From JAAFHN01 sp031421855 (GTDB lineage: Bacteria; Pseudomonadota; Gammaproteobacteria; Burkholderiales; Burkholderiaceae_C): a DNA stretch of 36,317 bases. Below are positions 15,202 to 23,125 of the stretch, piece after piece. Numbering within the stretch: position 1 is the stretch's first letter; every line of letters begins with the position of its first letter. The notes under the pieces are model-generated. The model made no database searches. It saw nothing but the letters and a program-made list of their open reading frames with translations, and was not told the DNA's origin. Location of the stretch: positions 1-36,317 of the forward strand of contig JANOPN010000179.1 of NCBI GenBank assembly GCA_031421855.1. Reading direction: 5' to 3'. Made by a program: the position numbers and the translations under genes.

Positions 15202-16308
15202 TCAAATGCGCATGGGCATTACCACGTACTTGAAACTGGGGTCATCCGGAATGGTGAACAGGGCTGAGCTGTTGGAATCTGCCATCTCCAAACGCACCAT
15301 GTCTTGGCTCATGTTGCCCAGCGCGTCAATCAAGTAAAGCACATTGAAGCCCACTTCAATGCTGTCACCAGCGTAATCGATGTCGATTTCATCGAACGCT
15401 TCCTCTTGTTCGGCGTTGTTGGCCGCAACCCGCATCGTGCCGGGGTCAATGTTCACTCGAACGCCTTTGAATTTATCGCTGGTCAAAATTGCAGTGCGTT
15501 GCAACGCACTCAAAAGCGCTTGACGACCCAGGGTGATGAGGTTGTGGTGGTTGCGCGGTATGACGCGGTTGTAGTCAGGGAATTTGCCTTCGACCAGTTT
15601 GGTGACGAATTCCATGCTGTCAAAACGAAACCGCGCCTGGTTACTGGCAAATTGCAACTCGATTGGCTCGTCGGTGTCGCGCAGCAATCGCTGCAATTCA
15701 ATCACCGTCTTGCGGGGCAAAATCACCTCTTGCTTGGGCATTTCTACGGCTAAAGTGGCCGACGCGTAGGCCAACCGATGACCATCTGTCGCAACCAAGC
15801 TCAAGGTATTGCCTTCAGCCACGAACAAAATACCGTTGAGGTAGTAGCGAATGTCATGCACTGCCATGGCAAAAGCGACCTGGTTCAATAGGTGCTTCAA
15901 CGCCTTTTGTGGAATCGAAAACGCTTGACCAAACGTTGCCGATTCTTGAACCAATGGATAGTCCTCTGAAGGCAGCGACTGCAAAATGAATTTGCTCTTG
16001 CCACCTTTGAGAACGACGCGTGTTGCCTGGGTCTCCAACGTGATCAATTGATCGCTGGGCATCGATCGCAAAATATCGATGAGCTTTCTGGCGCCAACAG
16101 TCGTTGAGAAATTGTTGCTATCGCCACCCAATTGCGTGGCGATTTTGATTTGTATTTCTAAATCGCTCGTCGTGAGAGATACGTCGTCGCCCGCCTTGCG
16201 AATCAGCACGTTGGCCAAGATGGGCAGGGTGTGGCGACGTTCAACGATACCAGCGACCGCTTGCAAAGCGCTGAGGACGCGGTCTTGTGAGGCTTGGAAG
16301 ATGATCAT
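15202..16308 (-). CDS. dnaN: DNA polymerase III beta sliding clamp
   Basis: 368 residues (MIIFQASQDRVLSALQAVAGIVERRHTLPILANVLI). It has the three-domain clamp architecture. Visible family segments include TTSDLEIQIK, the central VRYYLNG-type phrase (HDIRYYLNGILFVAEGNTLSLVATDGHRLAY) and the C-terminal YVVMPMRI that forms part of the partner-binding pocket. It encircles DNA and tethers Pol III and many repair proteins. It is transcribed away from the oriC gap, downstream of dnaA. Confidence 0.97.
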   Translation of the reverse strand: MIIFQASQDRVLSALQAVAGIVERRHTLPILANVLIRKAGDDVSLTTSDLEIQIKIATQLGGDSNNFSTTVGARKLIDILRSMPSDQLITLETQATRVVLKGGKSKFILQSLPSEDYPLVQESATFGQAFSIPQKALKHLLNQVAFAMAVHDIRYYLNGILFVAEGNTLSLVATDGHRLAYASATLAVEMPKQEVILPRKTVIELQRLLRDTDEPIELQFASNQARFRFDSMEFVTKLVEGKFPDYNRVIPRNHHNLITLGRQALLSALQRTAILTSDKFKGVRVNIDPGTMRVAANNAEQEEAFDEIDIDYAGDSIEVGFNVLYLIDALGNMSQDMVRLEMADSNSSALFTIPDDPSFKYVVMPMRI

Positions 16309-16604
16309 GTATTCTCTATTTCAATATATAAAAATAGTAGTAGTAGTAAGCAAGCGACTGTGTGGTGGACAACTGTATTTTCTGCTTATTTTTCAAGGAC
16401 TTAGGTCAACGAAAACTCAGTGGATGCCCTTCGGGTTTGGCGAAGCAAATTGTGGGTAACTTGTGAAATTTTCTAGGCTCTGTGGATAACTACACAGTTG
16501 TCATGAAAGAACCCACACGTTTGTCCACAGGCTGATGACGTCGAAGGAGCCGATGTTGTGGCGCCATTGCGTGCGGTTGGAGCTTGATTCGCGTTCATTT
16601 CGCA
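16309..16604. other. Replication origin oriC (dnaA-dnaN intergenic region)
   Basis: This 296-base gap holds DnaA boxes TGTGGGTAA (16451-16459), TGTGGATAA (16481-16489, perfect consensus) and TTGTCCACA (16521-16529), and a weaker GGTGGACAA (16364-16372). Next to the weak box are four TAG triplets in a row plus TAA (16335-16349), and then the most AT-rich run (16311-16335, with CAATATATAAAAAT). Read on the minus strand the order is box, GC-rich spacer, TACTACTACTAC, AT-rich. This matches the bacterial basal unwinding layout (DnaA box, DnaA-trio, unwinding element). Gene orientation also switches here. Confidence 0.82.
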
Positions 16605-18053
16605 TCAACCCTTCAAGGTTTGTTCAAGTACACGCAGCTGTTGGTGAAGTTCACCCAACATGGCTTTTTCTGCAGTCATTTTCCGAACCGCGTGCAAAAC
16701 GGTGGTGTGGTCTCGTCCACCGAATAGCTCACCAATTTCTGGCAGGCTTTTCTGCGTCATTTCCTTGGCCAAGTACATGGCTATTTGGCGTGGCCTTGCA
16801 ATAGAGGCTGGTCGCTTCTTGGAGTACATGTCCGCGACTTTGATTTTGTAGAACTCAGCAACTGTCTTTTGAATGTTCTCGATCGACACTTGGCGGTGCT
16901 GAATGGAGAGCAAGTCACGCAAGGCCTCTTTGGTGAGCTCAATGTCGATGGGACGCTGAGTGAAGCGGGAGAAGGCCAGGATCTTTCTCAAGGCGCCTTC
17001 TAGCTCGCGTATGTTGGCTCTGACGCTCTTTGCGACAAAGAAGGCAACCGATTCGGGCATTTCACCGCCTTCAGCCTTGGCTTTGTTGATCAAAATCGCC
17101 ACCCGCATTTCGATCTCTGGCGAGTCAATCGACACAGTTAAACCCGAATCAAAACGCGACAGCAAGCGCGTTGAGATGTCAGCCAGATCTTTCGGATACC
17201 GATCGCTGGTTAAGACAATGTGGGACTTTTTGGCGAGCAGGGCTTCAAACGCGTTGAAGAACTCTTCTTGGGTGCGTTCTTTGTTGGCTAAAAATTGTAC
17301 ATCGTCGATCAAGAGTAAATCAAGCTCGTGGTATTTGCGTTTGAATTCGTCAAATGTTTTGCGCTGATAGGCCTTGACGACGTCGCTGACGAATTGTTCT
17401 GCATGCAGGTACAACACCTTGGCATGAGGCTGTCTCTCCAACAGCGCGTTGCCAATTGCGTGCATCAGGTGCGTTTTGCCCAGGCCCACGTCGCCGTAGA
17501 TGAACAACGGGTTGTACCGTTTGCCTGTGTCGTTGGCAACATGCAAGCCAGCCGTGCGCGCCATTCGGTTCGCTGTGCCTTCAACCAATGCATCAAAAGT
17601 TAACGCGACGTTGAGGCGTGACTTCGTTGGTTCGTTGGCTTCGTCTGTCGCATCTTGAGCGAATTCTGATATGTCTTGTCCTTCGCGCCAAACGCCGTTG
17701 TCAAGTGCGGCGATGGTCCGCACCATGACTTGCTCTCTTGGCGCAATCGCTAAGTCCAACTTAACCGGTTCGCCTTGGATGTCAGCCAAGGCCTTTAAAA
17801 TGGTGGCGTTGTACTGGTCTTTGATCCAGTCAAGTTTGAACCGGTTCGCAACCCAGACCGTGACAATCAAGCCATCAGCGCTGACTTTGGCATTCAGCGG
17901 GCGAATCCAGGTGTTGAACAACTGTGCCGGTAGTTGTTGCTCCAGCAAGGTCAGGCAGCTGACCCACAAAGGATCACCGGTTAGCCGCACGGGCGGGGTG
18001 ATTTGTTCAGGGAAAGCGTCTAGCACGGGGGTGGGTGGTTGCGGTGAAGTCAA
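16605..18053 (-). CDS. dnaA: Chromosomal replication initiator DnaA
   Basis: About 482 residues. Domain I (LWVSCLTLLEQQLPAQLFNTWIRPL) is followed by a linker and the AAA+ domain, with Walker A GDVGLGKTHL, Walker B LLIDDVQFLANKERTQEEFF and an arginine-finger-region STRLLSRFDSGLTV. Domain IV carries the DnaA signature GGRDHTTVLHAVRKM that reads DnaA boxes. The start is uncertain: TTG 18053 gives the longest product, and GTG 18026 (codon 10) is an alternative; neither has a clear Shine-Dalgarno sequence. DnaA boxes on both sides suggest autoregulation. Confidence 0.96.
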   Translation of the reverse strand: MTSPQPPTPVLDAFPEQITPPVRLTGDPLWVSCLTLLEQQLPAQLFNTWIRPLNAKVSADGLIVTVWVANRFKLDWIKDQYNATILKALADIQGEPVKLDLAIAPREQVMVRTIAALDNGVWREGQDISEFAQDATDEANEPTKSRLNVALTFDALVEGTANRMARTAGLHVANDTGKRYNPLFIYGDVGLGKTHLMHAIGNALLERQPHAKVLYLHAEQFVSDVVKAYQRKTFDEFKRKYHELDLLLIDDVQFLANKERTQEEFFNAFEALLAKKSHIVLTSDRYPKDLADISTRLLSRFDSGLTVSIDSPEIEMRVAILINKAKAEGGEMPESVAFFVAKSVRANIRELEGALRKILAFSRFTQRPIDIELTKEALRDLLSIQHRQVSIENIQKTVAEFYKIKVADMYSKKRPASIARPRQIAMYLAKEMTQKSLPEIGELFGGRDHTTVLHAVRKMTAEKAMLGELHQQLRVLEQTLKG

Positions 18054-18075
18054 CGAAAAAAAGCAGCTGTCGTGC

Positions 18076-18134
18076 TGTGGACAAGTCGGTCGATTCTAGC
18101 TTCAAAGCGTTGAGATATTAACAAGTTGTCCACA
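18076..18134. promoter_or_regulatory. Inverted pair of DnaA boxes in the dnaA/mnmG promoter region
   Basis: TGTGGACAA (18076-18084) and TTGTCCACA (18126-18134) are exact reverse complements 41 bases apart, each one base from the TTATCCACA consensus. They sit in the 145-base divergent gap between dnaA and mnmG. DnaA binding here probably autoregulates dnaA and may affect mnmG. Confidence 0.75.
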
Positions 18135-18198
18135 GAAAAAAACGGAAAATTCTGGGTACATGCATCGCACGGTGTGGCAACTATGACAGGACAAGCAA

Positions 18199-20280
18199 AT
18201 GGATTATCCAGACGTATTTGATGTAATCGTGGTTGGTGGAGGCCACGCCGGAAGCGAAGCCGCGTTAGCCGCAGCCCGGATGGGCGCACGCACGCTGCTG
18301 CTGACCCACAACATTGAAACCTTGGGTCAGATGAGTTGCAACCCGTCGATTGGCGGCATCGGCAAAGGGCACTTGGTCAAGGAGCTCGATGCGATGGGTG
18401 GCGCCATGGCCCGCGCAACGGACGAGGCGGGTATTCAATTTCGCATCCTTAACTCAAGCAAGGGTCCGGCGGTACGCGCCACTCGGGCGCAGGCAGATCG
18501 CGTGCTGTACAAAGCCGCGATTCGGCGGCGGCTTGAAAACCAGCCCAATTTATGGCTGTTCCAACAAGCGGTTGATGATGTAATGATTGACGAGCGAGAC
18601 GGCATCACCCGAGCGTGTGGTGTGGCTACTCAATCAGGAATCAGCTTTCGCTCGCGAACCGTGGTGCTGACAGCTGGCACATTTTTGGATGGCCGCATCC
18701 ATGTGGGTTTGAATAATCACAGCGCAGGGCGCGCGGGAGAGCCGCCGGCCAAAGCCTTGTCTACTCGGCTTAAAGAGTTGAAACTACCGCAAGGTCGGTT
18801 GAAGACCGGGACGCCACCGCGAATTGACGGGCGCAGCATCGACTTCAGCCAGCTGGCTGAGCAGCCCGGTGATGGCATGCCAGGATCGGGCGTAGACGAC
18901 GTACCCGTGTTCAGCTTCATGGGTCATGCAAGCCAACATCCGCGTCAAGTGCCGTGTTGGATCACGCACACCAATGCGCGCACGCACGAGATCATTCGCT
19001 CCGGGTTCGACCGCAGCCCCATGTTCACCGGCAAGATTGACGGAGTAGGCCCGCGCTATTGCCCCAGTGTTGAAGACAAGGTCAATCGGTTCGCCGACAA
19101 AGAAAGCCACCAGATTTTCCTGGAGCCCGAAGGATTGAACACACACGAGTTCTATCCAAATGGCATTTCAACCAGCTTGCCTTTTGATGTGCAACTGGAC
19201 TTGGTGCGCAGCATGCCGGGTTTGGCGAACGCGCACATCTTGCGGCCTGGTTATGCCATTGAGTACGACTACTTTGACCCCAAAGCCCTCAAAGGTAACT
19301 TTGAAACCCGTGGTGTCGCGGGCCTTTTCTTTGCAGGGCAGATCAATGGCACCACAGGCTATGAAGAAGCGGCGGCCCAAGGCTTGTTTGCCGGCATCAA
19401 TGCGGCCTTGCAATGCCGCACATTGGTGGAGCAGGGCAACGATTGCGGCGGCATGTGGTTGCCTGCTCGGCATGAGGCGTACTTGGGTGTGTTGGTCGAC
19501 GACCTAATCACCAAGGGCGTGACCGAGCCGTATCGCATGTTCACCAGTCGCGCCGAGTTTCGGTTGCAGCTGCGGGAGGACAACGCAGACATGCGATTGA
19601 CCGAGATGGCGCACCAAATGGGGTTGGTTGGCGAGGCGCAGTGGCGATCATTTAATGAGAAGCGCAGTGCTGTTTCACGTGAAACACAGCGACTCGCGGT
19701 TACGTGGGTTCGGCCTGCCAGCCTTTTGGTGGGTGAGGCTGAGCGTGTGTTTGGCCAAGCGATTGACCACGAGTACAACTTGGCCGACTTGCTTCGGCGT
19801 CCCAATGTGACATATGCTGCGCTGATGGGGTTGCAGACCCACGCAGGCATGGTTGCCAGCAGCGACTTAGCAGCACTCAAAAAGCAAGATGATCAACTCG
19901 CTGGCCAGTGGTCAATGTTGTCGCAACAAGACGTCAGCCTGGGTCAGGTGGTTGCTCAACAGGCATTGCCCCACCCTTTGCTCGCTGCCGCAATTGAAGA
20001 GCAAGTGGAAATCAGCATCAAGTACTCAGGGTACATCGAACGCCAAAAAGAAGAGGTTGCGCGATCAGCTCACCACGAGAACCTGCCGCTACCCGAAGAC
20101 TTTGACTACTTGGACGTACCCGCTCTCAGCTTCGAAGTGCGTCAAAAGCTGCACAAACACCGACCTCAAACCTTGGGACAAGCGTCGCGCATCTCAGGCG
20201 TAACACCCGCCGCGATTTCGCTTTTGATGGTGCATTTGAAAAAACGCAGGGCCAAAGGCTTTGTGGCTGATGCCGCATGA
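18199..20280 (+). CDS. mnmG: tRNA uridine-5-carboxymethylaminomethyl synthesis enzyme MnmG (GidA)
   Basis: 693 residues with an AGGA 9-10 bases before ATG. The FAD-binding GGGHAGSEAALAAARMG lies at about 13-29. MSCNPSIGGIGKGHLVKELDAMGG, GRLKTGTPPRIDG and FAGQINGTTGYEEAAAQGL are MnmG signatures. With MnmE it modifies U34 of several tRNAs. The length exceeds E. coli's 629, partly through an insert around residues 225-245 (QPGDGMPGSGVDDV) and a long central region. The gene contains a perfect parS site at 19671-19686. It overlaps rsmG by 4 bases (ATGA). Confidence 0.96.
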   Translation: MDYPDVFDVIVVGGGHAGSEAALAAARMGARTLLLTHNIETLGQMSCNPSIGGIGKGHLVKELDAMGGAMARATDEAGIQFRILNSSKGPAVRATRAQADRVLYKAAIRRRLENQPNLWLFQQAVDDVMIDERDGITRACGVATQSGISFRSRTVVLTAGTFLDGRIHVGLNNHSAGRAGEPPAKALSTRLKELKLPQGRLKTGTPPRIDGRSIDFSQLAEQPGDGMPGSGVDDVPVFSFMGHASQHPRQVPCWITHTNARTHEIIRSGFDRSPMFTGKIDGVGPRYCPSVEDKVNRFADKESHQIFLEPEGLNTHEFYPNGISTSLPFDVQLDLVRSMPGLANAHILRPGYAIEYDYFDPKALKGNFETRGVAGLFFAGQINGTTGYEEAAAQGLFAGINAALQCRTLVEQGNDCGGMWLPARHEAYLGVLVDDLITKGVTEPYRMFTSRAEFRLQLREDNADMRLTEMAHQMGLVGEAQWRSFNEKRSAVSRETQRLAVTWVRPASLLVGEAERVFGQAIDHEYNLADLLRRPNVTYAALMGLQTHAGMVASSDLAALKKQDDQLAGQWSMLSQQDVSLGQVVAQQALPHPLLAAAIEEQVEISIKYSGYIERQKEEVARSAHHENLPLPEDFDYLDVPALSFEVRQKLHKHRPQTLGQASRISGVTPAAISLLMVHLKKRRAKGFVADAA
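19671..19686. other. parS: parS centromere site inside mnmG
   Basis: TGTTTCACGTGAAACA, the perfect 16-bp palindromic consensus for chromosomal ParB, encoded within mnmG (protein AVSRETQ). It lies 3.4 kb upstream of parB and about 3.2 kb from oriC. Confidence 0.95.
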
Positions 20281-20975
20281 GCGACGGCTTCGCCAAACAT
20301 GAGCCGATTTTGCGAGCGGGGTTGACGCGGCTCAATCTGCCAGCCACCGACAACCAAGTGGCCCAACTGTTGAGCTACGGCGATTTGCTGTTGCGTTGGA
20401 ACAAGGTGTATAACCTCACCGCCATTCGCAATTCGACCGATGCGCTCAGCCACCACTTACTCGACTGTTTGGCCGTGGTCACTCCGCTGCGTGTGCGTTT
20501 TACCCAAGCCGCCGTGCTTGATGTCGGCTCAGGCGGTGGACTGCCTGGTATTGTCTTGTCAATCATGAATCCAACCTGGGCCGTGACATGTGTCGATGCG
20601 GTTGCCAAGAAGATGGCATTTGTGTCCCAAGCGGCAGGCACTTTGCGGTTGACGAACCTATCGGCGACCCACACGCGTTTAGTGCCCAACGCATCAGCCA
20701 AAGGTTTGAGCGTCGGCGGCTTGTCAAGCGGTTATGACTTGGTCACGAGCCGAGCGTTTGCCAGCTTGGCTGACATGGTCGCTTTGACGAGGTTTCACGT
20801 GAAACATGTTGAGCACGCACGCTGGGTGGCGATGAAGGGCAAGCTCCCCGATGTTGAGTTGGCCGCGTTGCCCGGGTATGCAACGCATGAAGAAACACAA
20901 CAACTTCTGATTCCAGGCCTCGATGAAGATCGCTGTCTGGTATGGTTGCGCCCTGTTGCGCCAACCGTGCAATGA
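20277..20975 (+). CDS. rsmG: 16S rRNA (guanine-527 N7) methyltransferase RsmG (GidB)
   Basis: 232 residues. Its ATG overlaps the mnmG stop (ATGA), so the two are translationally coupled. Family segments are LLRWNKVYNLTAIRN, HHLLDCLAV, the SAM-binding VLDVGSGGGLPGIVLSI and LVTSRAFASLADMV. It methylates G527 of 16S rRNA; loss of the enzyme gives low-level streptomycin resistance in many bacteria. A second parS-like site lies within the coding sequence. Confidence 0.95.
   Translation: MSDGFAKHEPILRAGLTRLNLPATDNQVAQLLSYGDLLLRWNKVYNLTAIRNSTDALSHHLLDCLAVVTPLRVRFTQAAVLDVGSGGGLPGIVLSIMNPTWAVTCVDAVAKKMAFVSQAAGTLRLTNLSATHTRLVPNASAKGLSVGGLSSGYDLVTSRAFASLADMVALTRFHVKHVEHARWVAMKGKLPDVELAALPGYATHEETQQLLIPGLDEDRCLVWLRPVAPTVQ
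20791..20806. other. parS: Second parS site inside rsmG
   Basis: GGTTTCACGTGAAACA differs from the consensus only at its first base. It is 1.1 kb from the perfect site in mnmG, so ParB probably loads on both. Confidence 0.88.
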
Positions 20976-21056
20976 GTTGAATTTTTAAGATCCACGCAAA
21001 TTTGCCCCAGCACAGCTAAGGCTGTTTTGCATCAGTCTTGTTTGTGAAGAAATGAC

Positions 21057-21671
21057 ATGTTTGGAATCGCTGACTACACCTCCTTTGTGATCGCTGTGAT
21101 CGTCTTTTTGATGGTGCCTGGCCCTGGGAATTTGACCCTGATCACCTCGACAACGCAGGGTGGTCTGCGCGCGGGGTTCGCGTCGATTGCCGGTTTGTTG
21201 GTGGGCGACCAAGTTTTGCTTTGGTTTGCTGTGGCTGGAGTGGCCGCCGTGTTGGCTGCAACCCCCGTTTTGTTCGGTGCCGTGCAGTGGTTGGGTGCGG
21301 CCTATTTAGCGTATTTGGGGTTGCGGATGATCTTGGCTAAACCCGGTGACGCACCCATTTTTAAACTGGAGCCGCGTCGGTACTTTTCGCAAGCGGTGGG
21401 TATCACCTTGCTCAACCCAAAAGCCATTGTGTTTTACATGGCGTTTTTCCCATTGTTTGTTGACCCAATCAAACACCAAGGGCTGTTGACGTTTGTGGTG
21501 ATGGCCGCGACGATTGCCGCGCTGTCGGTGCTTTACTGCGCAACCATGGTGCTGCTCACGCATCACTTGGCGCAGCGCATGCGAGCGAGCCCAAAAGTGG
21601 GTCAGTGGTTAGAGAAAGTCGCCGGCGCGATGCTGGTCGGGTTTGGTCTCAAGCTGGCATTGGGGCGTTGA
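21057..21671 (+). CDS. LysE/RhtB family amino-acid exporter
   Basis: 204 residues with six hydrophobic spans. The conserved N-terminal FLMVPGPGNLTLITSTTQGGLRAGFASIAGLLVGD (the PGPN motif region, about 17-50) and GITLLNPKAIVFYMAFFPLFVD (about 115-135) identify the LysE/RhtB export family. The substrate cannot be read from sequence. It sits between rsmG (81-base gap) and parA (22-base gap), as in related Burkholderiales. Confidence 0.9.
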   Translation: MFGIADYTSFVIAVIVFLMVPGPGNLTLITSTTQGGLRAGFASIAGLLVGDQVLLWFAVAGVAAVLAATPVLFGAVQWLGAAYLAYLGLRMILAKPGDAPIFKLEPRRYFSQAVGITLLNPKAIVFYMAFFPLFVDPIKHQGLLTFVVMAATIAALSVLYCATMVLLTHHLAQRMRASPKVGQWLEKVAGAMLVGFGLKLALGR

Positions 21672-21693
21672 TGCGGCTGTTCACAGGAATCCC

Positions 21694-22479
21694 ATGAAAG
21701 TTTTTTGTATTGCCAACCAAAAGGGTGGCGTTGGCAAAACCACCACGACCGTCAACTTGGCTGCGGGCTTGGCCAAAATTGGCCAACGAACCTTGCTGAT
21801 TGACCTCGACCCACAAGGCAACGCCACCATGGGATCAGGCGTGGACAAGCGCGCGTTGGAGCTCACGGTTTACGACGTGTTGCTTGAGTCAGCCAGCATT
21901 GCTGAGGCCAAGGTTACGTCAGCCAAATTGGTGGAGGCTGGATGCAGCTACGACGTGCTGGGCGCAAATCGCGAACTTGCTGGCGCTGAAGTTGAGTTGG
22001 TGGCGCTTGACCACCGAGATCAACGCCTGAAAATCGCTTTGGCTGCCGCAAAAAACGACTATGACTTTGTGCTCATTGACTGCCCACCAAGCCTCAGTCT
22101 ACTCACCCTGAATGGCTTGTGCAGTGCCCACGGTGTCGTGGTTCCGATGCAATGTGAATATTTTGCGTTGGAAGGTTTGACGGATTTGGTCAACACCATC
22201 AAACAAGTGCATGCCAACCTCAACCGCGACTTACAACTCATCGGCTTGCTGCGGGTGATGTTTGACCCACGAATCACGCTGCAGCAAAACGTGAGCGACC
22301 AACTCAAAGCACACTTTGGTGACAAGGTGTTCAATGCCATCATTCCGCGCAATGTTCGCTTGGCTGAGGCACCCAGCTACGGTTTGCCCGGTGTTGTGTT
22401 TGACCCCCAAGCCAAGGGCAGCCAGGCTTTCATTGAATTTGCGCGCGAGATGGTCGATCGAGTGAAGGCCAGCGCGTGA
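21694..22479 (+). CDS. parA: Chromosome-partitioning ATPase ParA (Soj)
   Basis: 261 residues from ATG 21694 (MKVFCIANQKGGVGKTTTTVNLAAGLA), with AGGA 7-9 bases upstream. A longer in-frame start would overlap the LysE gene. Deviant Walker A is KGGVGKTT (10-17) with the signature Lys10. LIDLDPQGNATMGSG and DFVLIDCPPSLSLLTLNGL are further ParA motifs. It forms ATP-dependent dimers on the nucleoid that pull ParB-parS complexes. It overlaps the next gene by 4 bases (GTGA). Confidence 0.96.
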   Translation: MKVFCIANQKGGVGKTTTTVNLAAGLAKIGQRTLLIDLDPQGNATMGSGVDKRALELTVYDVLLESASIAEAKVTSAKLVEAGCSYDVLGANRELAGAEVELVALDHRDQRLKIALAAAKNDYDFVLIDCPPSLSLLTLNGLCSAHGVVVPMQCEYFALEGLTDLVNTIKQVHANLNRDLQLIGLLRVMFDPRITLQQNVSDQLKAHFGDKVFNAIIPRNVRLAEAPSYGLPGVVFDPQAKGSQAFIEFAREMVDRVKASA

Positions 22480-23102
22480 GCGCTTCGACTGTTTTGCTGC
22501 TGCCCGGATGGCTTGACAGCGGGGTAGGGCATTGGCAAAGCCTTTGGGAGATCGCGCACGGCGATGTTCGGGTGGTGCAACACGACTACCAACGACCGCG
22601 TCGAGGTGACTGGATGGCGCGGCTAGACGAAGTGATCCTGGACGAGGTGAATGCTGCTTCGTCGATCACCCTGGTCGCACACAGCTTGGGCTGTCACTTG
22701 GTGGCGGCCTGGGCTGAACATTCAAGCCTTCGACACCGCGTCAGCGGTGCCTTGTTGGTTGCGCCGCCCGATGTCGCGCAAGCCGATTTCCCAGTCGACT
22801 TGAACAACTGGCGCATACCCGTTTTGAAGCCATTGGTGTTTGCCAGTGTTCTGGTGGCATCCAACAACGACCCCTTCGGTCGCCTGTCGTCGCAGGCGGC
22901 CTATGCCACCGCTTGGGGCAGCCAATTCGTTGAGGTGGGTGCTTTGGGCCACATCAATGGCGAATCAGGGCTGGGTGATTGGCCGCAAGGCCGAGCACTT
23001 GTGCAGGGTTTACAACGCCCCCATCGCGATCAATCAATCATCGGACTTACGCAAACCCGCCCCAGCGGTGTTGCAGCGCCTAGCTGCGACAATTTTGCGT
23101 AA
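22476..23102 (+). CDS. RBBP9/YdeN-type alpha/beta hydrolase with transposon-derived C-terminus
   Basis: 208 residues starting at GTG 22476 inside the parA stop codon. The fold is of the RBBP9/YdeN serine-hydrolase family: VLLLPGWLDSGVGHWQSLWE, the nucleophile elbow LVAHSLGCHLV (Ser at about 71) and a late His in GALGHINGESGLGDWPQG. Function in the par operon is unknown. The last residues (GLTQTRPSGVAAPSCDNFA) and the stop codon come from a family A element inserted at 23042-23106. Removing the element gives ...RDQSIKENTHGH ending 11 bases into parB, so the natural gene probably overlapped parB. Confidence 0.85.
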   Translation: MSASTVLLLPGWLDSGVGHWQSLWEIAHGDVRVVQHDYQRPRRGDWMARLDEVILDEVNAASSITLVAHSLGCHLVAAWAEHSSLRHRVSGALLVAPPDVAQADFPVDLNNWRIPVLKPLVFASVLVASNNDPFGRLSSQAAYATAWGSQFVEVGALGHINGESGLGDWPQGRALVQGLQRPHRDQSIIGLTQTRPSGVAAPSCDNFA

Positions 23103-23106
23103 GTCG
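23042..23106 (+). mobile_element. Family A element, internally deleted copy A3
   Basis: 65 bp with terminal repeats CGGACTTACGCAA and TTGCGTAAGTCG, lacking about 37 bp from the middle of the full element. It is flanked directly by TCAATCA on the left (23034-23040) and right (23107-23113). It lies across the end of the hydrolase gene, 20 bases before parB. Confidence 0.82.
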
Positions 23107-23125
23107 TCAATCAAAGAAAACACGC

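Noticed and set aside
16335..16349. TAG triplet run considered as a microsatellite or CRISPR-like repeat
   Set aside because: It is only five triplets long and its place between a DnaA box and an AT-rich run fits a DnaA-trio better.
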